Assembly (NCBI GenBank): GCA_031761405.1
Contig: JASEVX010000003.1
Span: forward strand, 17,484,433-17,548,432
DNA length: 64,000 bases
Source: Serripes groenlandicus
Lineage: Eukaryota > Mollusca > Bivalvia > Cardiida > Cardiidae
Direction of reading: 5' to 3'
Positions within the stretch are counted from its first letter, which is position 1, and the number at the start of each line of letters is the position of its first letter. The notes beneath the pieces were generated by a model. It saw nothing but the letters and a program-made list of their open reading frames with translations, was not told where the DNA came from and did no database searches. Both the position numbers and the translations under genes were made by a program. Shown here piece by piece: positions 39,111-50,555 of this stretch.

Positions 39111-40340
39111 TAGTCCCGTACTGGTCGGATACCTATTTGGGGACTAGGTTCGCTCGAGTCCGTCAGTCTGTCAAAAATGCGTTGTCCGGGCTGTACCTTT
39201 CACATGCTTGAATGGATTTTGATATTTTTTCACACAAGTAGCTCCATAACCAGACGATGTGTCACGCACATCCCCAGCCACCAATACCCAAGGTCAAGGT
39301 CACAGTTTGGGCTCAACCATTGTCCGTCCGCAATTTCGTGTCCGGGCTGTATCTTCCACATACTTGAATGGATTTTGATATTACTTCACACAATTATTCT
39401 CCATAACAAGATGATGTGTCATGCTCATCACCCAGCCACCTTCTCCCAATGTCATATTGGTTCCGTCCGTCAGTCCATCCGGGCTGTATCTTCCACATGT
39501 TTGAATGGATTTTGATATAACTTCACACAATTATTCTCCATAACAAGATGATGTGTCATGCACATCACCCAGCCACCTTCTCCCAATGTCATATTGGTTC
39601 CGTCCGTCAGTCCATCCGGGCTGTATCTTCCACATGTTTGAATGGATTTTGATATTACTTTACACAATTATTCTCCAAAACAAGATGATGTGTCATGCAC
39701 ATCACCCAGCCACCTTCTCCCAATGTCATATTTGTTCTGTCCGCCAGTCAATCCGGGCTGTATCTTCCATATACTTCAATGGATTTTGACATAACTTCAC
39801 ACAATTATTCTCCATAACAAGACGATGTGTCATGCACATCACCCAGCCACCTTCTCCCAATGTCATATTTGTTCTGTCCGTCAGTCCATCCGGGCGGTAT
39901 CTTCCACATGTTTGAATGGATTTTGATATAACTTCACACAATTATTCTCCAAAACAAGATGATGTGTCATGCACATCACCCAGCCACCTTCTCCCAATGT
40001 CATATTTGTTCTGTCCGTCAGTCCATCCGGGCGGTATCTTCCACATGTTTGAATGGATTTTGATATAACTTCACACAATTATTCTCCAAAACAAGATGAT
40101 GTGTCATGCACATCACCCAACCACCAACAACCAAGGTCAAGGTCACAGTTTGGGCTAACTAATTGTCCGACCGTAATTTCGTGTCCGGGCTGTATCTTCC
40201 ACATGATTGAATGGATTTTTAATATTACTTCACACAATTATCTCCCCAACAAGATGATGTGTCCAAAAATGCACATACAATCCTGAATGGGCTGTCCTCG
40301 TCACGTAGGGGACTTTTGTATTGCTTGCAATACTCCATTG
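39111..40340 (+). mobile_element. Composite element K
   Basis: TAGTCCCGTACTGGTCGG, then eight monomers of about 137 bp (TCCGGGCTGTATCTTCCACA, GATGATGTGTCATGCACATC), then AGGGGACT, hairpin GTATTGCTTGCAATAC and TCCATTG. Its subterminal inverse is short (AGTCCC) and the end differs from CTTGTT, so membership of the group is less certain. Confidence 0.65.
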
Positions 40341-40364
40341 ACTTTTTTATTAAAACCGCCTTGG

Positions 40365-40572
40365 TGGTGTTGTGGTAGTGCCTGGTGGTGTTGTGGTAGT
40401 GCGTCCACCTCGGTTGCGGGAGGTTGTGTGTGGTTTTGATCCCAGGCCAGATAACACATTATCTTTAAAAATGGTAGTAATAGGTGCCATGCTTGGCGCT
40501 CAGGGCTAGCATAACTGACAGCTGCCAGGTTAAATGGACCAGTAGTACTGGTAACTTACCCATGAAACGGTT
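40365..40572 (+). repeat. SINE alpha with duplicated head
   Basis: GGTGGTGTTGTGGTAGTGC occurs twice in tandem at the head, followed by GGTTTTGATCCCAGGC, TAGGTGCCATGCTTGGCGCT and ACCAGTAGTACTGGTAAC. Confidence 0.7.
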
Positions 40573-40604
40573 CTTTACTACAGTAGAGATTTTCTTTAAA
40601 CATG

Positions 40605-41420
40605 ATGGCCCTGGATCGCTCACCTGAGTTATGTAATATGATTTGTAATTCCAAGCACTGTTACTCATTTTTGCAGTCAGGTATGCTAATACAATAGGCC
40701 GAATGCCCAGTATATCTCCACTTGCTAAAAGGTGAAATAAGCAAACCAATAATGTCTTTTTTTTTTTTTCTTCAAATAATATGACTTAATGAAACTGACG
40801 GATCTGTTTCAGATAAGAATGTGTTCAAAGTTTATCCTATATCTCTGTGTAAAACAGGAAACCAAGGGGGCCGGGCCAATTTTGACCTGGGCATAACTTG
40901 AACAATCTTGGAAGAGGAGCACTAGACTATGCTGCATACCAAATATCTAAGCTCTAGGCCTTTTGGTTTCAGACAAGAAGGTTTCCGGCGAGCCCCGGTA
41001 GCTCATTTGGTAGCGACGCGGGCTGTCAATCCAGGGGTTGTGAGTTCGAACCCCAGCTCGGCCAACATTATTTCCGACGATTTACAAAAGTCACTGTGAC
41101 AAGCGTGATTTGTGATTTTGTCACATTTTTTTTTTTATACCAACGAACATGCCTTGAAGTTATCTTGTAGATGGTCACCCAAGGAACATTTGGAAATTGG
41201 CCAGATACTTCTGGAGAAGAAGGTTTTTAACGTAGTCAATGTAATCATATACGGCAACACAGCCCCATCCCTGGCGAACACATTTTCGACCAATCAACAT
41301 GGCTTGAATGAATCAGTTAAAAGATAAGCCAATGAACTCCTCTGAAAATGTTTTGAAAAGTAGTCGGGACTCTTTCGGAGAAGATTTATAAAGTTTTCAC
41401 TATAGCCACATACGGCAAAT
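40605..41420. mobile_element. Mixed repeat fragments (family B pieces and SINE beta head)
   Basis: 40605-40633 is the - strand B end (ATGATGGCCCTGGATCGCTC). 40989-41105 is a SINE beta 5' part (GAGCCCCGGTAGCTCATTTG, GAGTTCGAACCCCAGC). 41130-41420 is antisense B monomer (GACCAATCAACATGGCTTGA). Confidence 0.5.
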
Positions 41421-42480
41421 CTGTTCGTATTTCGGGTTTGATATAATGATTTCTCCCTCACTTAACCGCTTTCCAATAAACCAATCGTAGCGCGTTTAAT
41501 AACTTGCAATTCGTTAGAATGAGCGGGTTTGGAGTAAATACACATATTATGACTTACCTGTACCACTAAATAATCAACCAATCAATACAACTGGTGTCTG
41601 GAATGGTGTGAAGTGTGGGTGGTTAAGCGGCCTACTTTGACTTACCTACCCACTATTACTCAACCAAACAGTCAATTAATAAATCCATAAAGTTTTAACA
41701 ATTTTCTGAAGCAATTCCTATTGACGTTTTCTGAGGCCTCTACAGCCACAGGTGCCAGTCTCGTTTAACATCTAAAAATAGCATTTTTATATTGACTTAA
41801 ACTATATTGACTATATATATTAAACTTAAACATGTGATAGAAAATCATACCAAACACCTTTTCCTTCGTTCAAAAGCTTAATATATATATGTTGCAAGAG
41901 ATTTGATGACCGACTCGTTTTTAGACGACATAAGTGAAATGAACCTGTTATACGAAATGGGATTACAGTACTTTTAAAAGCGGTATATACACATTTCTCA
42001 AACTCGCATAACATGTACATAGCATAACAAAATGATATTCGTCTTCTATTGCATGAGCGTCACATAACTTGCATACCATATCGGGATATAAAACATTATT
42101 TTGTAGATACGTTCCTGCTCCTGTTGGTCACTTGGTTGATTGATCGATCGAGTTTATTTACTTTCAACAAGGCTTCGGCAATGCAAGTTACAGCGACCAG
42201 TTCACCAATGTATGATTTGAATGTCATTTTCTCATTAGAACTCAACCCAACATTATTATCAGGCAACGAATCCTTTGTTTATATTTACCCTTCGTCATTA
42301 TATAAATTGTGCATGGCTTTCAGTGTGACAGTACATATTGTCAACACGTTCTGTCACACTGGAAGCGATGCAATATTTATTTTATGATACCGAACACAAT
42401 TACACGTTTATTCAATTTATTCTGTACCTGTGTAAGGAAGGTGAACATGGGTTGATCTACTACAATCTAACACAAAAATA
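41421..42480. other. Intergenic, no gene recognised
   Basis: Short ORFs only (for example 42049-42387), without recognisable motifs or flanking splice sites. No repeats found elsewhere in the window. Confidence 0.45.
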
Positions 42481-42497
42481 TGAATTATAACGGTTAT

Positions 42498-42820
42498 CAG
42501 TATACTGTTACATGTCACGCGCGTCAAAAAGGTGACGTTTTGTTTGAAATGAAGTCATGCACGTGCATAACCAACATTTTAAACGCGCGTGCCATGTAAC
42601 AGTATACTGTTAACCGGTCAAAAACGTACTGTTAGCATGAAACAGTAAACAATTATTTCATGGTAATTTTGGTCACAGTCAAAACTGTTGTCCCGAGGTA
42701 GAGTGGATGATATCTGAGCTGTTGCCCAAGGCACATAGACCGAGGTCAACAGTTCAGAATGTCATCCCTGACACCAAGGGACAACATTTTTGACTGTTAC
42801 CAAAATTACCATGAAATAAC
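42498..42820. repeat. Two consecutive inverted repeats
   Basis: First: arms 42498-42524 and 42583-42609 (CAGTATACTGTTACATG then CACGCGCGT), 26 of 27 matching. Second: arms 42651-42694 and 42778-42820 (ATTTCATGGTAATTTTGGT). Both would form stable hairpins. Confidence 0.8.
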
Positions 42821-42935
42821 TGTTTTATTACTTGATCAAAAGTTTATTTTAACAAAAAAGAAAAAACCTGCACATAGTTGTCATTTTGCCAGTAGTGAGA
42901 TTACACACACAAAATAAAAGTACATGTACACTAAA

Positions 42936-43391
42936 TCACTTATGATTTATAGTAACTGAAGCGTTGTTGAAATAGTAAACTGGTGCCCTGTAGCTGCTAG
43001 ACTGCTGCTGCACAAGTTCACGTCTATTACCGTGATTATACGTTTTGAGCAACTTATTCAGTTCAGATTTTTCAGTCGTCTCAGACGGAAAATCCAGGAC
43101 GTGTTTCTCACTGCGGTAATATCTTAAAACACTAACCGCGCAACATTTTATATGATTAAAACTCTTTAATAATCGAATTTTCGACCACTTGGTCTTCATC
43201 AAGATTAAATAAATACAACAGAAATTTATGTGCAGTCCACCTTTGTTTCGAATAGATCAAGTTGTGATGAGGAGACGTCGTCAGGTCTATAACTAACCGC
43301 GCACTTTATCACATTTTGTGTACCCAAAGAATCCCTGTGTTCAAGTAAAATAGTCAGTTCTCTTTCTGAAATATCGTCGAATCTTGACATT
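42936..43391 (-). pseudogene. Crypton/KIAA1958-like N-terminal coding remnant
   Basis: On the - strand 43391 begins MSRFDDISERELTILLEHRD, and the frame at 43202-42936 contains CAVSVLRYYRSEKHVLDF and ELNKLLKTYNHGNRRE. This order resembles the N-terminal region of Crypton-derived (DUF3504/KIAA1958-type) proteins as I recall them. The two parts are separated by about 170 bp flanked by GCGCGGTTAGT direct repeats, with stops between. No recombinase core follows, so it is a truncated remnant. Confidence 0.45.
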
Positions 43392-43482
43392 TTGTTTGTT
43401 TACGCCTGATTAATATAATAACATTCTTGACAATTTATGAATGAAGTCACGAGCTTTTGTTGTAAACGCCGTTTGGAAAGTT

Positions 43483-43660
43483 GAATTATAACGGTGACGT
43501 AATTGTTTTAAATGACGTCATGCACGTGCCACGTCATAGCGCGAGAGGGAAACAGTATACAGCTATTTACTCCTCTTGAGGTCAATAGTGAAAAACTATT
43601 CTTCCAAGTGAATGACTATTGACCCGAAATAGAGAACTATTGACCGAGACGAAGTACTGT
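43483..43660. repeat. Direct copy of the 42481 segment plus short hairpins
   Basis: GAATTATAACGGT and GTCATGCACGTGC recur in the same order as at 42482-42565. At 43580-43655 ATAGTGAAAAACTATT and CTATTGACC/GGTCAATAG motifs form small inverted repeats. Together they may bound a 1-kb mobile element. Confidence 0.4.
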
Positions 43661-44304
43661 CATAGAAATGGAATTTAAAGGTTTTGTCATTTTATCCCTT
43701 AATTGATGCTGCCTGGTCGCCAAGTTGTTTAACTAATCAATATGGCTTGAAGAATTTTGTTAGAGGGTTACCCCTGGAATATGCCATAACCACCCAGGTT
43801 CATATTTTCACACTTTTGATAGAAAAAAACAAAATAAACATTCCTGTGAGGTTTAGTGGGAATTGGTCCAGTAGTGATAGAGAAGATAAGCTTTTAAACT
43901 TAAGATTAGAGAAGGACGGACTACTGACAGAGAGTTATCAGAATATATCACCTTGCACTATTAATAGTTAAACATATAAGAACTTAAAAAACTCATACAT
44001 AATTTCAAATGGTATTTCTGATATCTAACAGTTGCATCGGTACACAATATTATTCCCAGGTAATAGACGAACGTTCCTTTAAAACTTGAGCGAATTGGTG
44101 GAAAACAAATGACGCGTTGTCAATCACCAAAAAGAATAAATGAAATAACTGAGGTTCAAACTCATGACCCTTTGGCTTTAAACACTCATGGTTAATGACT
44201 GGTCTATTTCGGCTCCACCCAAAGGAACTAAGACACTGATTTAAATACATGTATGTAGCAAAGAAATCCAACTTGCAGGATTGAAGATCTGTGACTTTTG
44301 ATCG

Positions 44305-44507
44305 GTTAAACATTTCCCACATTCAGACACATTATTATGCATCTGCAGATGATAAATATTACAGTATAATGGCAACAGGATAAATGCTCAACATCTCCAT
44401 TTCCCATACCGTTATCGACTTCAATAATTACATTGTTTCCATATGGTTCCCTTGATATTTTCAAATTCATAGGTTGCAGATCTGTTGTATGTTGGAATGG
44501 GTTAAAC
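44305..44507. mobile_element. piggyBac-like MITE (diverged)
   Basis: TTAAACATTTCCCACATTCA to GTATGTTGGAATGGGTTAA. Further decayed relatives appear at about 44655-44815, 44860-44955 and 45185-45410. Confidence 0.6.
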
Positions 44508-45858
44508 TGACTCTTCATTTTCGAAAATAAATATACTTAAGACAAGAATGGAAATTATGATCATACATGCATAACATATTTAATCACAAATATGAGCTCA
44601 AGAATAATAATTTATGGTCACAAGAGAACATTGGTATGATCAGAATTTTCTTTTCCCTGTTACCACAGAAAACACATTTTGATACATCTGCAGCATGAGA
44701 AATGACACAATTCACCACATTGTTTTTAATAAATTAACTTTCATTTACAGATATTATTCAAAGACATATTTTGAGACATTTGCTACATAGTTGCTGAATG
44801 TCGGAAAGTATTAATATATTGGCAAACATATGTATATGGAAGTTTGATTATTGAATAGAGTTGAAGGCGTTGTAGCCAAAAGAGAAATGCCATGTAGTTT
44901 TTTTAAAACGTTGTCTGCTGCAGAGGCGTCAACATGTGTATGTATGAGGTTAAGGGTTCTGTTCCTGATTTGATAGCGCAGATATTAGAGAATAGACATA
45001 TGTGACCATCGTATGGTATTTACTGTCATGGTTCGGAATTTCCTGAATCATGTTTTCTGTGATATCTTTGAAAACATGGAAATGTAAAAATTGTTCATTA
45101 AGATTTATTTCTCCTTGAATTGCCCTAATGATTTCAAAAGTGACCAGCTGCATATACTTAAGAATGTGTCTGCAGGTAGAAAAATGTTAAACACACTATT
45201 TTGATTAGCCTCCAAAAATGTTCCACAAATAACATTTGAAACCTTTAGAAACATTTTCCAGATGCAGACACTTATTAAATTATTGTAGAAAAAGAGCAAT
45301 TGAAAATTCATCCTTATGTTACAATGTTTGATTTCTAAATGTTTTTAAAGGCGTCTGTTGTTTATTTCTAGACTAGTAGTTGTTGTTGTATGTGAGGAAG
45401 GGTTGGTTAGGTACATCAAATATATAAACCCTTTATTGGAAACATTCTTAATTTCGGGTATCATGACAACAAATATATTTGCAAAGATAACGATATATCT
45501 TTTTATTTACATTATATTATATTGTAATTAACAAGCGATACATATGAGTACTTTCGTCGTAAATTTTCAATGATTTAACATGTTTTCACATGCAAACATT
45601 TTGAAAACATTTAGACAAAACTATGGAAACTGTTTCATTTATGTCTCCTTCTTCCTGCAAATGTGGTAAACAATTGGGCATATTCAAACTTCAGTTTGCC
45701 GTCGTAATATCTGGTACTGGTATTAAGAAGTGACAGGTTCCACCTCTCGATCACGTGAACCCCTTGTTGGCGTTGTTTACCCTCGTACTCGGTACTATTG
45801 CCATTTGGCGCATGTACAAACCCCACTCGCAGCTAGTTTGTTTAGCGGTTTAAATTCA

Positions 45859-45953
45859 GCCAATGGTCAAAGGGAAGTAATTCGGATCGGCTTGTGGGGC
45901 GGACAATTTTGAGGAAAAATGAATAACTTCCCTTTGACCAATATTTTATTGGC
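45859..45953. repeat. Short inverted repeat
   Basis: GGTCAAAGGGAAGT (left) and ACTTCCCTTTGACC (right, with surrounding CCAAT/ATTGG) form a near-palindrome of about 95 bp. Apart from this, 45411-46920 shows no supported gene. Confidence 0.7.
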
Positions 45954-46921
45954 AGTGTAAATTTGGGTAACCACACTGGAGAGTTGTTGAGGTCAATAGC
46001 GGGATAATTTTGAATCGAGGAAACATTGACTGATATTTGTTTATGAATATGGCCCTTTGTACGGCCTTTATGGTAAGCCGTTTTCATTATCTATCGAGTA
46101 ACCGGTATAGTACCATACGTATCAAGCCCAAATTTAGTTGTTTATTGTACACACTTGTAGGTTCAAACTAATGATGCTTAAGGGTAAACCTGGGTTATTT
46201 ATAGTACTAGTGCAGACTGCTCCTTGCATAATGCAATATACGTCTTTTAAAACATTGCTGTTAACGCATTAACCGCTACATTGTGATATTCAACATTAAA
46301 ACACAATGTGCATACATTGTAGACAATGATCGGCATTCATAAACTATAGTCTGATCTTTGGAAAAAAAGGGGTTATTATTGACTACATCGGGCCAATGTC
46401 TAATACTTATCAAGACATGATAACTATGACGCTGTAAGTTCAAGAAATCATGGTCTATAAAGAAATTCTTTATATGTTTTTCGATCGTCACGGTCTCCTT
46501 GGAACGGGGTCTAGATATTTTTAAAACGCTGGTTATTACAACTTGTGTTGTTCTCAAGGATAACCGTCGCCTGTTTCCACATATATATTTTGAAAACACT
46601 GAAAAACGTAAACACTGTTCATAATGAGCTAGCTATGCCGTATGTCTCGATTTTGCCACAAAGTTTTGGACTTTATGATTCGATATATATTTTTTCACTT
46701 CAAATTGATTGAATGGCACCCAGGGACTAGTCTATCAATCTTTGGGCACCTGCGACCCGTGTAGATCTAGACCAAACTCCGTCTCTGCACTTTTCGCTAA
46801 TACATCATAGAAGCTTTCTAGAAACTTCCGAAATTAACAGTTTCCATTTTTGACAGAATTACGTCTATAATTGTCACTCTGTGATAATAGCTCTTATGTT
46901 TTATTCCTGGAATAGGAATAC

Positions 46922-47085
46922 CGTTTGGTAGTATGTGGGATTGAAGATCAGGGCTCTGGGTTCGATTCCCGCCCGGCGATTTTGGTTGAGTACAGACACA
47001 TTGCCTTTTTATAGACTAGTACAACTGACACGAAGCAGTCATGAATAACTGGACTGTCGCCGTGATATCATCGATATTTATCGAT
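46922..47085 (+). repeat. tRNA-like SINE (delta)
   Basis: GGGTTCGATTCCCGCCCGGC is a good B box. A SINE-like end GACTGTCGCCGTGATATCAT follows. Only one copy is seen here. Confidence 0.45.
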
Positions 47086-47399
47086 TTATCTTATAAATGT
47101 TTATCAATGTTTTCAAAAGGACGAGATATTTTTATAGCAATAACTCAATGATGGTGATATGTTGGGCTACTTTTCGAACAATGTTTTCAAACTATGATTT
47201 ACGTCAGTTCATCTTCATGAGATGCCCAAGTTGGAGATATCTTAATTCAGCTAGTGCGATATATTTATATATATATTTAGTCCATAAATGTGTATGAATA
47301 AAAACACTAAGTCAAAATTTAAAAAGATAATATCAAACATTTAATAATTGTATTTATTGGTCATTAAAACATTACTTAATAATATGAATAATACACAGA

Positions 47400-47985
47400 T
47401 ATAAAAAAAACTCTCTCCCTCTCTCTCTCCGCACGCGCGTTCTCTCATTTTTAAAAGTGTTAAACACGGATTGAATTATAAAATATGAAAAAAAAAAAAT
47501 ATGTTTATACTGGATTATATTTACTGAACACAAGGTAGGGTAGTTATAGTAGGTTTGCTAATAAGTGCAGTTATCCAGCTCTAACATTAAACACATAGCA
47601 TAGAATAAAATCACTAATATAAAACTTGCAGGATAAAGATTGCTAAATAAATTTATAAAAAGGGTCATCATACATGAAATAAATATAGATAATAATTCCT
47701 GAATAAATATTAAAAAGAAATATGAAGAGAGCGCTCTATTAATAAGAAAAATAAATTTATTAATTAAATAATTAAAAAAAAAAATGATGAAAACTAAAAA
47801 CCAAACTCGACTAAGTGTACCAAACAACGATGCAGACTAATCATGTAAACAAAGCAATGCATATTAATGAGAGAAGATAATCTCGTGACTAGGTAACCAT
47901 GGTAACAAAAGAACATTAATGGAACACGTTCATGTGAGATAAGTGTTACTATGTAACAGTGTATACATTAAACAAGGATGGGATA
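47400..47985. other. AT-rich 3' flank of the B-box/NHL gene
   Basis: A CTCTCTCCC microsatellite (47412-47450) and many A/T runs. TTTATT (a - strand AATAAA) near 47757 could serve the gene at 47986. No coding sequence. Confidence 0.4.
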
Positions 47986-49062
47986 TTATAAAACTCTGAC
48001 TACAGTTACATGAGTAGACCACGGGCCATGACCGACATAGAGTCTATTTCTGTATACACAAAGAGCGTAGGGCCCCCACGAATCTACCGACTCTAAATCT
48101 ATGAGAGACTCGAAACTCTCTAAACGAGAATCGAGTCGGTAAACTTTGTGGCGACCCCAGGCACTACAAATATAAATGTTATTCGTGTCTGGGTCTACAC
48201 TGATCCCTCGTGGCCATGACCCTTCTATTGTTTTGTGAGAGACTACTTTTCCCTCATCGTTCATACAAAGTACTTTGCGGTTATCGGAGTCAGTTAAATA
48301 GACGCTTCCGGGACAAACAGCGAGATCAGGAAGATAAGAGTCTAAAGGAGTGTTTATGGTTTTTATCGTGACTCCGCCTGTGGACATCACGGTTACAAAC
48401 CAGGGACCATAACCAGGGTACTCATTATCACTACAGAGGGCAACAATCTGATCTCCACTAAAGTCTATAGAAAGACAGCGTTTCTCCGTTTTTATAGATT
48501 TAGTGATTACGGCAGGATTTTGTGTTAATTTTATAAACAATATTGTACGTTCCCGTAGAAACGTAACAACTAGCTCTCGTTCATCCTTTATTGCTGTAAC
48601 ACCCCAAGGTGCAGACCCAAACCGTATATAGCGTTGTAATATGTGCGAACCAATACTGAATATTTTAATACAATGATTTCTATAATCACAAACAACCCAC
48701 CTTGTGTCATCAAGTCCACATAATCCAGTTATAGCACAATCCTCACTTGTATCCAATTCATGTTTAACATTAACTCTATCGACCACAGAAACTTCCTCTC
48801 TATCAAACATTACCTTTCTCTCACTTTTACTTTCATTCCTTATTGCTTCCAGAAATCTCTCGATCTGTCCATCTCTCTCACTTTTCTTAATGAATTGATG
48901 CGATTCGTGTCCTTTAAAACAATCCTGACATAAATACTTGTTACATATATAACACAAATATAGTGCGATATTTACATCTACACTAGTTACAGTTCTAATA
49001 AAACAAACATCACAAATGGCATCATTCTGGATTCTTTCTTCATCTCTTACTGGATTTACCAT
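47986..49062 (-). CDS. B-box/NHL-propeller (TRIM-like) protein, intronless ORF
   Basis: A 358-residue protein if translation starts at the ATG at 49062; the in-frame GTG two codons upstream is not a credible eukaryotic start. Residues about 17-56 form a B-box-like zinc site (C17, C20, C37, C40, C45, C48, H52, H55; motif YLCYICNKYLCQDCFKGH). A short charged segment (60-90) replaces a full coiled coil. From about 105 to the end come six blades of an NHL-type propeller, with strands such as WVVCDYRNHCIKIF, GSVYLTDSDNRKVLCM and GISVDPDTNNIYICSAWG. It lacks RING and filamin domains, so it is probably not itself an E3 ligase. Expansion of such TRIM56/TRIM71-like genes in lophotrochozoans is general knowledge; the exact function is unknown. 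A splice acceptor (TTTTACAG, exon from 49074) lies just upstream of the start. Confidence 0.85.
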   Translation of the reverse strand: MVNPVRDEERIQNDAICDVCFIRTVTSVDVNIALYLCYICNKYLCQDCFKGHESHQFIKKSERDGQIERFLEAIRNESKSERKVMFDREEVSVVDRVNVKHELDTSEDCAITGLCGLDDTRWVVCDYRNHCIKIFSIGSHILQRYIRFGSAPWGVTAIKDERELVVTFLRERTILFIKLTQNPAVITKSIKTEKRCLSIDFSGDQIVALCSDNEYPGYGPWFVTVMSTGGVTIKTINTPLDSYLPDLAVCPGSVYLTDSDNRKVLCMNDEGKVVSHKTIEGSWPRGISVDPDTNNIYICSAWGRHKVYRLDSRLESFESLIDLESVDSWGPYALCVYRNRLYVGHGPWSTHVTVVRVL

Positions 49063-49772
49063 TTTCACAAGGTCCTGTAAAAGATATGAATTAATTATTT
49101 TGTATTACGGCTATATACCGTACCGTACGTTTTTTTGAGTTTTATGAGAATGGTGACAGGACCTTTCGGGATGGACAATCACGTTGTAATGACCAAGGGA
49201 AACCTTTGTCGTGTTCAGATTGTCACAGCACTTGATGCTATGTGGTTCAGCTTTAGACTAGCACTCCGACTCTATGAGAAGTTATGAAATTATACAATAC
49301 TATAACTCTTTTAAAATTTAGTATTTTGGTTTAGACTGTGACTAAGATTCAGTAAACATTAATCAGGCGAAATAGACAATTTGATTCATTGAGCGACACC
49401 AAGACAGACAGTCACTATAGTATACTCACGATAGGCTGAAACGTGGCCTATTCTTATAGACGGATAATGTCGCTTGATTGAACTATTAGAAAATTAGTCT
49501 TTAATTAAGACAGTGACGCTGTATAAGCAATATTGACCTGACATAGGAAATAAGAGCCTTGACTATTTAAGATTTATGAACTGTGTAGATTCAGATCAGC
49601 TTGTATATAGGCACATCATTATTAGGATATAGTATAACTTGTTCGACATGTACATATATGAATACGGTTTGAAAACGACGTGAAAGGAAAGCTAACATAT
49701 ACCGTCTATGTCAGTTATAGCACCCATGCTCATTACTGAAATTCTACAGGAAAAGTATGAAACCAGTCTTAC

Positions 49773-49857
49773 GTTATAGTTTTCTTTGAATGTCGATATC
49801 ACTTAAACACCAAACACAGCGTCCAGACAGTAACAATGTCACTTCACTGATGGCTAC
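49773..49857 (-). other. Candidate 5'UTR exon of the B-box/NHL gene
   Basis: On the - strand, CATTATTTTCAG precedes 49857 and GTAAGA follows 49773, giving an 85-nt non-coding exon between the CDS exon (acceptor at 49075) and the next candidate upstream. Splice signals only; no transcript evidence. Confidence 0.3.
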
Positions 49858-49892
49858 CTGAAAATAATGAGAAGCTAAAATGTTATTATTTT

Positions 49893-50061
49893 AACAACCC
49901 CTTTCCAGCACACAGTACATTTGCAGCAGACAAATGAAGGTATAGTAAGTGAATGGAGTTAAAAACATTGTTGTTAAAGCATGAGGAGAAATTGGTCATA
50001 ATGTATGTTTTTAAAAATCGTCTACTGAAGGCGTTTGAATGTTGGAACTTGGAATGGGTTT
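49893..50061. mobile_element. piggyBac-like MITE (diverged)
   Basis: CAACCCCTTTCCAGCACACA, TTTGCAGCAGACAAATG and a TTGGAATGGGTTTAAC end, within the presumed 5'UTR introns of the B-box/NHL gene. Confidence 0.55.
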
Positions 50062-50110
50062 AACTTTCTAATTATAAACTTTAGTAAACGTTCTAGTAAT
50101 AGTAAATGAT

Positions 50111-50210
50111 CACAGGTTCATGTGTTATACCCCATAGAGTATATACCATGTATAGAGAGTCTTTATATATGGTATATATACTATATGGAGATATAACACA
50201 TGAACCTGTG
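50111..50210. repeat. 100-bp near-perfect hairpin
   Basis: CACAGGTTCATGTGTTATA at the left and TATAACACATGAACCTGTG at the right, continuing inward with CCATA...TATGG, arms of about 40 bp around TAGAGAGTCTTTA. Confidence 0.85.
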
Positions 50211-50520
50211 TATATGATGTACAGCACTGAGCACTGATTGTTGAAGTGAAAACTCCTCTCTATATTATTGACTACTGATTGTTAGTTTATACGGGAACGG
50301 TTCTGAGGTCTTATCTACGTCCATTGTTTTTAGGAGTAAATAAATCGAACTTTAAACATTGTGGTCATTTTATCCATTAATCATTCCTACCCATTATATT
50401 AACAATGACTACCAATACGTATTATAATCAGTAGTCCCTGGATTAACATAATTATGAGACATAATGATGATTATAAAACGCGTTCATCAACATATATTCA
50501 AAACAAATGTGTACATACCC

Positions 50521-50555
50521 GATCCTGTTCTGTATATATCAAACGAGGCACAATC
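50521..50555 (-). other. Candidate upstream 5'UTR exon
   Basis: On the - strand, TATATTTCAG precedes about 50555 and a GTATGT donor follows about 50521, defining a 35-nt exon upstream of the B-box/NHL gene. Weak evidence from splice motifs alone. Confidence 0.25.

Noticed and set aside
40989..41062. Genuine tRNA gene
   Set aside because: A- and B-box motifs are present but the acceptor and anticodon stems do not pair properly, and the same head recurs as part of a SINE (34222).
49063..49068. GTG start two codons upstream of the B-box/NHL ATG
   Set aside because: Non-AUG start is unlikely in an animal gene when an in-frame ATG follows at once after a splice acceptor.
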